NCBI GenBank assembly: GCA_023053685.1
Contig: JALIGW010000013.1
Location: 17,816,501-17,880,500 of the forward strand
Source: Diadophis punctatus similis
Lineage: Eukaryota > Chordata > Lepidosauria > Squamata > Dipsadidae
DNA length: 64,000 nucleotides
Reading direction: 5' to 3'
Of this stretch, positions 23,561 to 34,591 are shown one piece after another. The translations under genes and the position numbers were made by a program. Below the pieces are notes generated by a model. It ran no database searches. It had not been told where the DNA came from and saw nothing but the letters and a program-made list of their open reading frames with translations. Each line of letters opens with the position of its first letter. The first letter of the stretch is position 1.

Positions 23561-23606
23561 GGGGGGAGGGGAGGGGAGGAAGGGGGTTGGGGGGAAGGGG
23601 GGAGAA
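23561..23606 (+). repeat. G-rich polypurine tract in L1 3' UTR
   Basis: Runs of four or more G separated by A or T lie between the L1 stop codon and its poly(A) signal. Such polypurine tracts are a known feature of L1 3' UTRs and can form G-quadruplexes. Confidence 0.8.
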
Positions 23607-24476
23607 AAATTTAAAAAAATGTTTGTACTTTGTACCAATAAAACTTTTTGAATAAAAAAAAAAAAGTAAATACGTTGTGCAGATACTTGAATTTTGCTGT
23701 TATGAGCTGCAGTATGTTTTTATACCATTAATGAAGGTTTTTATGCAGCTGTTTTCATGTGCTGTAATATAGTTACTGTATACATGGTTCAAATTAGATC
23801 TGTGTTCTGTTCCCCCAAACCTCCAGTCACTAACCAACCTAACAGAATTCAAATTCCACATGTACTATAAATACTTGCAAGGTGATCCATATTTTTGAAT
23901 GCTCTGAGGAAGCCTTGCCAGAATGATGTCTGCAAAACATAAAGATACTTAAGTTTTACTTTTGTCATAGATTCCACAGGAGAGCATTTCAGGTGCCTTT
24001 GAAGTGGCCAAAGCATAGGGCTCATACATTAAAACACAGTTAAACTGAAAATTCTGCCACTGTGCTTTGGGAAGGTCAAATTCAGTTTGAAGTCTGGAAA
24101 AATCCTTAAAACAATCATTACATAATAATTGGCATAAGCCTGACTTCCAGGCAAACTTTCCAATAGAATACTATCCATTTTCAGAGTAATTTTCCAAAGA
24201 ATTAAATATTCACGAGTCCCATTAACAAAAAAATCTGTGCAACTAAAAATATGTACAATGAACATGGATTGCTGTTATCCCAAGAAAACCAATCAAGTAT
24301 GTGACAATCCCCTTTGATATGGTACTTTCCTGAAATATAATTACGTTATTTCCCAAGTGTTGTAATCCTCATCCTGTTTGGTCAGCTAACAGAAATTAAT
24401 TTTGAAAGTGAAACTACATGTCCTTCTTTTCTTTGTTCAACACAGTATTGAAAGGGACTGCAGACAACAGAGAATC

Positions 24477-27400
24477 ATGGAAGGTATTTATTTTATTTAT
24501 TATAAAATATGTAATGGGTGGTAGGCAGTGGTCAGGGTGAGGGTTAGGAAAGAACTAGTCATTTGTGTGCTAAATGTTGTGGTCTAATTTTGCCAAAAGT
24601 ATTTATAAAGTTGTGTACATTAATGGCTAATTTTGAGCCTAGTAGAGCATTAATTATTTTGCTTCCTTCTTTTAAGGTCCTCTCCCCAGCCCATTCTTCT
24701 TCATTTAGAGTGCAGTGTTATGATTCCTATCAACCATAGCAAACTGGCAGCAGTAGCATATCTCCCTTACTGGGTTGGAAAATGGTTCAATTTATGGAAA
24801 AGGATATTTTTTTGCAGCTTTCAGTACTCCAACATCCATAATTTCCCCGTCAAGAGGGTGAAATTGAGTCATGCTGAATCCTATCAAGCTTCAATCTGCA
24901 AGATCCAACCTTATCTCCAGGTTTTCTGATAATTCCCCAAATTAACAGAAAAACTACTGGCTATGGAGCTGGCCTAATTCATTTCCATTCCACTGAATTA
25001 ATGGGCTAGAGAGTAGAACAAGAAGTAGAATAAGATATGCCTATTTTAATTTTCCTTTCTAAATATTGTTAAGCACAATTATTTACTTGTATAATGTGGG
25101 CTATTTTGCAGTTCAGCTTAGTGATGGAGATAGCATTACAGTAATAAATCTTTTCATAAGCATTCTTCTAAATGACTGGTGTATGCTTAGAGTTGAAATT
25201 AGACAACCTGTGACACTTTAGATTATTGTTTCAGTTATTTCTTTACTAGATGTCTTAAAGTCTTCAACAATCACAGAGCTTCTAATATACTTGAAAAGCT
25301 TTTAGAAATTCAGGGAGATATTCAGAAATGTTTCTGCCTTGAAAATAGTCCATGTTGAACTGTATAGTCAAACCTCAGCAATTGATCACAGGAATTTTTT
25401 TTGTGACATTTTGTATTATATGATAAAATACTTTATAACTTTTATGTCATGTTTTATAAAATTTGCCAAATTTCAATTCCATGGGAGTCATAGGTCACAA
25501 GTCCTGTAAGTGAGCCCGTTTGAGGTACCTTGATTCAAAAAGTGTTGTTCTATCTTGCCCAGGGAGGGTTCTAACTTACCTCGCTGCCGGTTCACTTCCT
25601 CCCGTGCTGTGTGGCTGTGTGCGCGCTTTGCGCGCTTGCGCATGCACAGTACCCAAAAAATATTTTTTTTAAAAAAAAGCCAAAAACAAGATGGCGACGC
25701 ATGCGCAGTGCCGGAAACTTGGCTTCTGCGCATGCTCAGAAGAAAAGAAAACTGGGGAAAAATCCAAAAAAAAAAAAATCCAAATTTTTTTTAAAAAAAA
25801 GATGGCGGTGTCCACGGATCGGCACCGACCGAACTGGTTCCGTGACGTTATCGTGACGTCACCAGCAGGTTGCTACCGGTTCAGGCGAACCAGTCTGAAC
25901 AGGGAGGAACCCACCTCTGATCTTGCCTCATTTCACCCAGTTAAAGGTTACAGACACAAGTTTTAATAGTATAGATATCTCATATATACCGTTTCCCCCC
26001 AAATAAGACATCCCCTGATAATAAGCCCAATCGGGCTTTTGAGTGCATGGCAATAAGGCCAAGCGCTTATTTCAGGGTTCAAAAAGATATAAGACACATT
26101 TAGATCAGGACATTATTATCATGATTATTGCCAGCTTTAGATAAAGCAAAACAGAATTCCTTTGCAATAGATTGCCTAATACATTTTGTGACCAGACAGT
26201 AATTTGATGCCTCTGTAACAGCTCATTCTTATTATGGTAACATAATGGATGTGGATACCACTGGATCTTCTCTTGAAACTGGAAAACAAGAAGGCTTGGA
26301 GTTTGGGGGTAAGATTAACCTACATCTGAATATACTTATAATGTTGTTAACATTGATATAATGTAAATGTTCTTTCTCTTTTCTGTTCAATGTGTTAAGT
26401 CTGTATGTTCCTTAATAGAATGTCGTTTCTTCTATTCTTCTTTGGAAAAAAAATAGATGTTTATTGCAACTATACAAATAGCCTAAAAACAGCGATTAGA
26501 TTTGCTTTATAGTAATATATATACAATTGCACAATTATATCCCTACAACAAGAGGACCATATTCTTAAAACAAGTAAGGGTTTCTGTCTCCTCTTAGGAA
26601 TGAGAATTAGAGAACCCTTCTTTGGTATTTAATCTTACTTCTTCATTGTGGGCCATTCTGTAGTCCTTGCTACCATTTCTGAACATTACTTCTGCTTGCT
26701 TTCTTCCTCATTTTTATTCTTTCCTTTAACATCTTTCCCCCACCCCTGCTTTTGCCGTAAGAACCACTCACTTGTTGGCTGTTGTCCTTTCTGTAAACAT
26801 ATTATTTTGGTTCCTATGTCCTACTTCCTATTTTTTTCCCCACTTACATGATACATTTAATACATATTTGATGCTCTTTTTGTGTTTGTGTGCCTTCAAG
26901 TCAAGTTTTTTAACTCACAAATACCTGCAGTTTTCTTGGCAAGAATTTGGAAGAGGTTTGCCATTGCCTTCTTTCTAAGGTTAAAAGTGACTCATTCATG
27001 GTCACCCATCTGGTTTGATGTCTAAAGTCACCCAATCTGATTGGATGACTAAGGCACTAATGGTTAAGTTAGAAACTATTCCAGTTTCTAACTTAACCAT
27101 TACACTAAATTGTCCTTGATGCTCTCTAAGGCTTGGTTGTTTCATTACCCAACTAGGTAACATCATCAGTTGTAGGCTCTTTGATGCTCATCTAGGTGGC
27201 AGCATTTACTTTTAATTTCAAAAATGAACAGCTTCCATTGTAGTTAATTCAGATGCTAGAATGGAACATTGCTGGAAATGTGGATTTAATTGAGAAACCG
27301 GGTGGGGGGGATTAAAGAAAGCAATGGCTATGTCCATGAAACACTTTAGTTTTCCAGAAACTAGAATTTTTAACAAAGTTACTGATAAACCCATCAATAG

Positions 27401-30400
27401 TAGCCATCAGTGACACATTGACCATTGTAATGCAGATGGGCTTCCTATTTGATCAAATTCTTAAACATAAGAACAGCTGTTCTGTTCAGTTTATTTCCAA
27501 CTGTTATTTTTAATCAGAAGCACATTTCTCATGTTTGTTTTTTTTCCCTCTGCAAGGGGTTGAGGCTTCAAAAATAATTGCAAGAAGAGATCTAAACAAT
27601 CTAGAGAAATATAAAATGAAGATTAAGCGTGTCAGCGAAAAAACAAATATTGATGCAGCTGTGATTGCTGCTATAATGTCTCGAGAATCACATGCTGGAA
27701 CTATCCTAGAAGATGGTTGGGGTGACCATGGAAATGGATTTGGATTAATGCAGGTAAAGACTTATGTTATAAATTAAGAAACACACAATAGCAATAGCAC
27801 TTAGACTTATATACCGCTTCATAGTGCTTTACAGCCCTCTCTAAGCGGTTTACAGAGTTCAGCATATTGCCCCCAACAATCTGGGTCCTCATTTTACCCA
27901 CCTCAGAAGGATGGAAGGCTGAGTCAACCTTGAGCCGGTGAGATTTGAACAGCTGAACTGCTGAACTAGCAGTAGCCTGCAGTGCTGCATTTAACCACTG
28001 CACCATCTCGGCTCTTACAATGCCCAATATTCAACAACTCTAAGCAAAGCTATCCTGGAGTAATTATAAGGTGTGATTATAATTGTCCCCAAGCAAAATA
28101 CAATCTTGTAATAATGGAAAGTTTTTCCATTTCTCCCTAAATACACTCTCTGCCCCCCTATTTATAGTATCTTTCCCATGTTCTCACTGTACATCTCTTT
28201 GGTAACTGATCTGTATTTTTTAATTATTAGCTTTGTAAAGCAATTGAACTATCCCGACATAACATAATCATAGCAATAATTATTACAGAATAATCGAAAG
28301 CATTTCATCATTTTTCAGGTGGATAAAAGATATCATAAACTAGTTGGCACCTGGGACAGTGAGGAACACATTAATCAGGCGACTCTCATTCTCTGTAGCA
28401 TGATAGAAGAGATTAAAAAAAAATTTCCATTATGGACAAAGGAACAGCAACTCAAAGGTATGAAACATCATTCTACTAAAATCTACATAGAATCTGTTTT
28501 ATATCCAGATCCTTCATATCATTTTTCCATGTGACTCAGTATTTATACCATGCAATAATAGTTTTCTGGTTTGGAGAAGAAAATGGAAAATTCCCAACCA
28601 AAGATGATATCTTTAGAAAGGAAATATATATGCTCTAGCATTCATTTATGATAGAATAGTTTTTGTTGCCAACCAATCCTTTTTTTATTATTTTATTATT
28701 CACCTAGTACAGGTGGCCTTGACTTACAACCACAATTGAGTCCCAAATTTTTATTGTTAAGCAAGATGGTTAAGTGAGTTTTGCCTCAATTTACCACCTT
28801 TCTTGCCACAATTAAGTGCAATTGTTCACTTAGTAACACTTTTATTAAGTGAATCTGGATTCCCCATTGACTTTGCCTGTCAGGTCATAAAGGGTGACCC
28901 TAGGACAGTGATGGCTAACCTTTTTTGGCTCGGGTGCCAAAAGAGTGAATGCGCTATCGGTGCGGGTGCCCGCACCCATAATGCAATGCCTTCCCCCTGC
29001 ACATGCGCACAACCCCGTGCTGCCCTCCACACATGTGCACAACCCCTGTGCTGCCCCCCGTGCATGCACACAGGCCTCACTGAAGCCTCCGGACTTCCGG
29101 TAGGCCCATTGGGCTGTTTTTCGCTCTCCCTAGGGTTCAAGAAAGCCTCCTGAAGCCTGGGGACAGCCAAAAATGGCCCAACGGGCCAATCGGAAGTTCA
29201 GAAATGAAACGGAAGTGGAGCTGCCCTACTACTTACCGTATTTTTCGGAGCATAAGACGCACCAGAGTATAAGATTCACCTTAATTTTGGGGGAGAAAAA
29301 TAGGGGGAAAAATCTACCTACCAGGTATTCGTCTGGCTAGCATCCTTAGTCTGTTCAGCTTCAGCACATTATTTTATCCCCTGGTTACGGCTGAAAAAAA
29401 TATTCTTCGAAGGGAGTAGGAATGAAAACAAGCCTGCAAAGACTTAGGGCTGGAAAAAAACTTCTTCCTACTGTGTAGGAAGCCGTGAAGATCGTTAGCA
29501 CCTTGTTAGGGCTGGGAAAAAAAGCTTCGAAAAAGCTACATTCAGAGTATAAAACACACCCAAATTTTCAGCCTCTTAGGGAGGAAAAAGGTGCGTCTTA
29601 TACTCCCAAAAATACGGTACCTTCATAGTTGCAACCAGGCCTCACACACCTCGGCCTATTTCTTCTGCAGCCAGCAAGGCTTTCCTGAAGGCCTCTCTAG
29701 CGATAACAGAGCTCTGGATTGATCTGCAGAGGCCTTTCCTAAAGGCCTCTCTAGCCGATAACAAAGCTCCGGATACATCTGGAGCTCTGTTATCAACTGC
29801 AGAGGCCTTCAGGAAAGCCTTGCCGGCTGCAGAAGAACTGGGCCAACGTGTGCGAGGCCTGGCTGCAACTGTGTAAAGCCGAAGAAGTTCCTAAAGACCT
29901 CTGATAGCGAAAAGGAGGCTGGGGGTGACGCACACAAGTGAACTTCCAGTTGGCCCGTTGAGCCATTTTTCACCATCCCCATGCTTCAGGAGGCTTTCCT
30001 GAAGCCTGGGGAGAGTGAAAACGGCCAAAAAAAAGGCCAAAGATCAGCTGGCCAGTGCGCACATGCACGCTGGAGCTGACATAGAGCAATGCCTCGCGTG
30101 CCCTCAGATATGGCTCCACGTGCCACCTGTGGCACGCGTGCCATAGGTTCACCATCACTGCCCTAGGACACTGCAACTGTCATAAATACATGCCAGTTGC
30201 TAAACATCTGAATTTTGATATTCACCATTGTGAATACTCAACAGTCATAAGTGTGAAAAATGGTCATTCACTTTTTCAGTGTTGTTGTAACTTCAAACAG
30301 TCACTAAATGAATGGTTGTAAATTGGGGACTATTTGTAGTTAGTAATTGGAAGTCTATTGGAAAAGTAGATAACTACAGATCAGATGTTGTCATATTGAA

Positions 30401-32133
30401 GATGGACAAGAACATTTCCCCACATAATTCAGATTAGAAACCAGGTTACAGATAATCCTCAATTTACAATCATAATTGAGCCCAGTATTATAATTGTAAG
30501 TTGCTACAGTTAAGCAAAGCGTCCATTTGATTGCCTTGCCCAACCACTGCAATCTTGGCTCTCCCTATTGCAGTCATTAGATGACTGTATGGGTCATTAA
30601 GCAGAGTGTTGGGTGTCTCAGGAGGTGGGATACCCATGGAGGCCTCAAGTCCAGGCCTGCACTGCACCTTCCCAACTCAAACAGGGTTTGCACCAGGCCT
30701 TCCCCACCCAAGGTACACCTTGCACAGCTTCCTGCCCAAGCCTTGGGCCTGCTTCTTGCCTACCTGTATCACAAGACTTAGATCTGCTTCCTGCCCTGCT
30801 GGGTACCACATCCTTGGTCCTGCTCCCCATGCATACACATTTTGCATCACTTACATTTTCTGAAGATCACCTTTTCAAGAGAGTATCCAGTGTTATGGGT
30901 GCAGAGCTTCCTACAGAGGACCTACCTTGCACCATTTGAGAAGTGAGTGCCATTCACACAATCTCTCAGGAGGGTAAGATTTTCCAAATCCTGCTCTTCT
31001 GAGAGATCACGAGAATGCACCTGCTTCCAGAATGACACCCAATTCCAGAATGGTGCAAGGTAGCCTCTGCAGGAAAGCTCCATATCGCTGGGCACTCTTT
31101 CAGAAAGGCAATATTTGGAAGAGGTAACTGCAGCAAGACATGTCAGGATGGGAAGGAGGTCCAAGGCTGTAGACCCAGCAGGGTGGGAAGCAAGCCCAAG
31201 ATCTGGGGTAACCAGTGGGGCAGGAAGCAAAGCCAAGGCCTATGAGGTCCCAGTGGGGCGCCCAAGGCCTGTGGGACCCAGCCAAGTGGGAAGTGACTCC
31301 AAGGCCTATGGGGATCTAAATGGGAAGAGTCCAAGGGATATAGCAGGGCGGGATGGGGAAAGTACAGGCAGGCGGGGCCAGTTGCAGTTTCCCAACAGTC
31401 AGTTGTCAGGGCAGGTGGATTGCCAAACCTCTGAAGTTTCATCACATGACTACAGGAGCACTGCAACAACTGTAACTTCAAGTACAGGTTATATGTCCCT
31501 TCGTTTAGCACCATTGTAATTTTGTATGGTCCCTAAATGAATAGTCGTAAGTCAAGGACTACCTGTATAAAAGCAAAATGCTAGAAAGGTTATGTTTCAT
31601 GATACATGAATTGCAAGAGATGTATCTCTTCTAGTATATTTAAATAAAACTTCTGCTTAACTTTCTGATAATAGAAATTATGAATTCCTAGAAACATCCT
31701 TTAAACAATGTTAATGTGATAATCTTTTGAATATATAATTTGAAACAAGCCCTTCAAAGGCACATTTGTAGATTATTGCAGGCAAAATTATTCCAAAACT
31801 TTTACTTCTACTAAGAAAGAAAAAAAAATATTTTGTCCTGAATACCATGCTTTACCTCTAATCAGCTATTTAACTTATTTTGTATCAAGAGTATGGTTAA
31901 TCCAATCTAGATTCAGTTTATAAGTTGTCTTAGCATTTGAGGAATGCCTACTACATTAACTTTTAATTTTTATTTGTCCATTCGCTGTTTAAATGATAGG
32001 TGGAATTTCAGCCTACAATGCAGGACCTAAAAACGTCCAAAGCTATGAGCGAATGGATATAGGCACTACAAAGAATGACTATGCCAATGATGTTGTTGCA
32101 AGAGCCAAGTTTTACAAAACAAATGGATATTAA
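24477..32133 (+). CDS. LYG: Goose-type lysozyme (lysozyme g), cysteine-poor and apparently leaderless
   Basis: Five coding exons were inferred: 24,477-24,483 (tentative), 26,222-26,308, 27,557-27,753, 28,319-28,457 and 32,000-32,133; phases close to give 187 aa. The enzyme family hydrolyses the MurNAc-GlcNAc bond of bacterial peptidoglycan. The catalytic glutamate is in SRESHAG (E75) and the supporting aspartates are in GWGD (D88) and QVD (D99), exactly two residues offset from goose E73, D86 and D97. The conserved end GGISAYNAG...[10 protein letters not shown] is intact. All four disulfide cysteines of goose lysozyme are replaced (positions 6, 20, 31, 62 here are Y, L, G, N); one unrelated Cys is at 123. 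The proposed first exon encodes only ME plus one base, so no signal peptide is present. A distant leader exon in place of it cannot be excluded. AATAAA lies at about 32,216. It sits between TXNDC9 and MRPL30, the mammalian LYG position. Only one copy is seen. Confidence 0.92.
25480..25930. mobile_element. Unclassified DNA-type repeat with GCGC-rich interior
   Basis: The right part, read on the minus strand, starts 'cagaggtgggttcctccctg' and continues 'ggttcgcctgaaccggtagc', a phrase I associate with interspersed repeats in squamates. The interior has 'cgcatgcgcagt' and A-rich blocks. Lies in LYG intron 1. No clear target duplication was found. Confidence 0.45.
25988..26100 (+). mobile_element. 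Truncated MITE fragment
   Basis: Starts TACCGTTTCCCCCCAAATAA and continues 'gacatcccctgataataagcccaatcgggc', typical of a dispersed short DNA element. The right end is missing. In LYG intron 1. Confidence 0.5.
26880..27115 (-). mobile_element. tRNA/CORE-like SINE copy
   Basis: Shares 'gttttcttggcaag', 'gaggtttgccattgccttc' and a tail 'taaccattacactaaattg' with the copies at 2.36 and 51.06 kb. A short inverted duplication ('ggttaagttagaaactattcc' region and its complement) lies near the end. Located in LYG intron 2. Confidence 0.55.
27787..28016 (-). mobile_element. tRNA-derived SINE (Sauria/Squam type), LYG intron 3
   Basis: On the minus strand it reads a tRNA-like head ('gatggtgcagtggttaaatgc'), then 'gttcaaatctcaccggctc', then the Bov-B-like tail 'agagggctgtaaagcactatg' and 'ctaagtgctattgct'. 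It begins 34 bases after the exon 3 donor. Confidence 0.85.
28906..30160. mobile_element. hAT-like element with 8-bp target duplication, itself interrupted
   Basis: The ends are CAGTGATGGCTAACCTTTTT and the inverse ATAGGTTCACCATCACTG. The flanks are CCCTAGGA at 28,898-28,905 and 30,161-30,168. It belongs to the family at 6.3 and 53.2 kb. Another DNA element is inserted at 29,236-29,617. The short ORFs inside have no transposase similarity. Confidence 0.9.
29236..29617. mobile_element. MITE with CCGTATTTTT ends and TA flanks
   Basis: Left end CCGTATTTTTCGGAGCATAA, right end ctcccaaaaatacgg, both next to a TA dinucleotide. It also has 'agtataagattcacc' and 'ggtgcgtcttatac' as an inner inverted pair. 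This is the innermost of three nested elements in LYG intron 4. Confidence 0.8.
30447..31567. mobile_element. Fold-back DNA element, ACAGGTAGTCCTC family
   Basis: The outer ends are TACAGATAATCCTCAATTTAC and the inverse 'gtaagtcaaggactacctgta'. The interior is a long imperfect inverted repeat. For example 'gagcttcctacagaggacct' (about 30,903) pairs with 'cctctgcaggaaagctc' (about 31,065), and 'tgcttcctgccctgctgggtacc' (about 30,786) pairs with 'acccagcagggtgggaagca' (about 31,172). ORFs on both strands are low-value by-products. Located in LYG intron 4. Confidence 0.65.
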
Positions 32134-32215
32134 AAGTCTAAAACGAAGATGCTGTCATTTCAGCCTTACCCAAATTTTGTAACATTAGCAAGATCTATTT
32201 GCTAAATTCAGCAAA

Positions 32216-32221
32216 AATAAA
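32216..32221 (+). terminator. Polyadenylation signal, probable LYG 3' end
   Basis: AATAAA starts 83 bases after the LYG stop codon, giving a short 3' UTR. Confidence 0.65.
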
Positions 32222-32643
32222 ATTGTGCCAATTTCTGCAGAAAATAAAGCTATATTGCTATTTTATGGTCGCAATCATACTTCATGCAAGGAAGCTTGTA
32301 TTCCCATTATGGGATTTTCTTTCTTCCCACTCTTTGTTCCACCACACTGTTATATCCTTTTAACTTTAGTCTGTGTAAGAAAAGGACCTGTCTACACTAC
32401 AGCATCTAGTGTGAGTAATCCTTAGTGGTGAACTGGGGAGAGATGTGAAAATATTTTCAATCACCCACTTAGAACAGGGTAAAACTGCACAATGAATGTA
32501 CAAAAGAATGTGACAACTATGGAATAAGCCAAGGCTGCAAAGAAAAACACTTATGAAATATTTCATCTGTAGAGGCCTACGTGCGCATAGGAATTTATAT
32601 TCCTAAGCCAAGCTGGGAAACCTGAAAGGCCTAGTTTTGAAGT

Positions 32644-32880
32644 TAGCAATAGCACTTAGACTTATATACCGCTTCATAGTGCTTTACAGCCCTCTCTAAG
32701 CGGTTTAGAGAGTCAGCAATTGCCCCCAACAATCTGGGTCCTCATTTTACCGACCTCAGAAGGATGGAAGGCTGAGTCAACCTTGAGCCGGTGAGATTTG
32801 AACAGCTGAACTGCAGCTAGCAGTCAGCTGAAGTAGCCTGCAGTGCTGCACTCTAACCACTGCGCCACCTTGGCTCCTGG
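32644..32880 (-). mobile_element. tRNA-derived SINE (Sauria/Squam type), near full length
   Basis: On the minus strand it reads 'gccaaggtggcgcagtggtt' (A-box-like), 'gttcaaatctcaccggctc' (B-box-like) and ends with the Bov-B-like tail 'agagggctgtaaagcactatg'. It is very similar to the copy in LYG intron 3 and slightly more complete. Confidence 0.88.
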
Positions 32881-34560
32881 GAAGTTCTGGGAATAAACAG
32901 AAATCTGGGGGAATACTGCTTTTGGGAGACAGTCAAAATGGATTCTCCACGGAGTCACTATCTGCAGTATTTCAAATCAATTTACACAGAGAGTTATACG
33001 CTGGCTGCAACTTGTCTAATGTTGCTCCCCCTTTTGCAGTCCAAATAAATTGCATCTACAAACTAGCCTGAATTCCGTGAGCTCATAACATTACACTGGA
33101 AATAACATGAAAGTTCCTGAAAGTAAGTTAGCATCACAAACATATTATTAGCTTGTTGAAGAGAATTGCTCAAATCATCTTGGATTGGAAAAAAGAATCA
33201 GCCAGATATCCAAAGTAAATGTTTTAGTAATGGGCAATTTCCATTATCTACCTAGACTGGGTAAATGTATATTCAGCACATAACAGTTTTCCCTGATGTG
33301 ATCAATCAATCATTATTGATTGATTCATAGAACTAATACATGAGGGGATAAAAAATTAATTCAAAATAATACACTAGATCTGGTAAGAGACTTAAAATTT
33401 GAGTAATGAATGAGAAATGTGCTACATTATTTCTGGACTACTTCATTGTGTATGTACTGTGGGGGGGGGGTATAGACCTGAAAATATGTGTAATCAGCTT
33501 CTAAATAGACCATTAATGTTTTAATTTTAATACTTTAAAAGCTGTTAAGTATGGATTTCCTGGCAGAGAAACAGTATATAAATTATCCAGGAAGCAATCA
33601 CATTCATATTTTCCATAAAACAAAAACACTACAAAAAATTATGTTAATAAAAATGGTGAAATCAATGTCAGAAGAATCAGATCTCTTTAAACATATGGGG
33701 ATTTCCCAAACAAAACAGTTCAGCTGAAATGTTTACCAACCAAAAATGGGATAAGTAAAATTTGGTACATGCCAGGGTACAAGAACACCATCCATATACA
33801 GTATTTAAGAAGACTTATGTCTGAAAATGGAAAACATCCCCAAATGAAAGGGGGGGGGGGAACAGATATAAATGCTTGCAAGTGAATTGCTGACATGAAA
33901 CAAAATATAAAAATACATCTGCCTGAAGAATTCCAGTAGGAGCAAATCTGGTTGCAGGCTACCTCTTGAAGGTCAGTTACAAAAGGAAGATCCTCAAACA
34001 ATCAAAATAGAAATACTAAAAAAAAATAGAGGTAAGATTACTGGAATGAACTCATAATTATTTGGGGGGGGGAATGAAAACGGATCAAACATGTGGCCTA
34101 TTTATAATTAATGGATCATTGACTGAATCTGCCTGACAATGACAATTTATTGTGAAATGCTGCATTTTTGTATGTTATTCACAATTGCATACCTTAAAAA
34201 TCAACTTTTATCTGACTAACAATGGCCAGCGAAGCAGATTAAAATTAGTTTGACCAATAGTCACAGAAATTCAGTTTAGTATTATGTTAGTTACAGCCTT
34301 CTGTAAACTTTGTAGATACCAAAATATATCTCAAAAGCTGCTGCTGCATTTGCTATTATTTATACTGTCACATTTACAACAGCCAAACACTTTAAGTAGT
34401 AATTATGCCCAAATACTACATAAATTATTTTTATCTTCTTAGTAATAATGCTATCTAATTTTATGACAGGGCAGTTAAGTCTAGAGAAATTGTTCTAAAA
34501 ATGAACATACATATTATGCCTCTAGTGGCAATTACAGTAATACAATTCCCAACTTAATAT
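32881..34560. other. LYG-MRPL30 intergenic DNA, no gene seen
   Basis: AT-rich with poly-G runs at about 33,461, 33,850 and 34,061 and a small palindromic 'caatcaatcattattgattgatt' at about 33,303. The 93-aa minus-strand ORF at 33,720-34,001 crosses one poly-G run and was not recognised. Confidence 0.45.
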
Positions 34561-34564
34561 TACA

Positions 34565-34570
34565 TTTATT
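34565..34570 (-). terminator. Polyadenylation signal, MRPL30
   Basis: AATAAA on the minus strand, 21 bases after the MRPL30 stop codon. Confidence 0.55.
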
Positions 34571-34591
34571 ACATAAAGTATTAATACATTA

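Larger units (their letters stand above)
21360..23664 (+). mobile_element. 5'-truncated L1 LINE with target-site duplications
   Basis: The insertion is bounded by a 17-base direct repeat AGTAAATACGTTGTGCA (21,343-21,359 and 23,665-23,681). It ends with an AATAAA signal (23,637-23,642) and a poly(A) run. About 675 codons of ORF2 remain open from the truncation to the TAA at 23,378-23,380. Reverse transcriptase motifs are visible: FLDAEKAFDRLNW, RQGCPLSPLLF and AFADDLVVTL, the last holding the catalytic aspartates. The C-terminal part has a CWRC...HIWWTC cysteine/histidine motif typical of L1. The endonuclease and ORF1 are absent, so the copy is dead on arrival. The lack of stops indicates a recent insertion. 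Confidence 0.93.
28709..30345. mobile_element. ACAGGTAGTCCTC-family TIR element hosting two nested elements
   Basis: The left end is TACAGGTGGCCTTGACTTAC and the right end the inverse 'gttgtaaattggggactatttgta'. Its own body is 28,709-28,897 and about 30,169-30,345. The interruption is the hAT-like element at 28,906-30,160. In LYG intron 4. Confidence 0.65.

Noticed and set aside
30581..31519. ORFs of 66-134 aa on both strands
   Set aside because: They fall in the fold-back element, and the plus and minus frames mirror each other because the arms are inverted copies.
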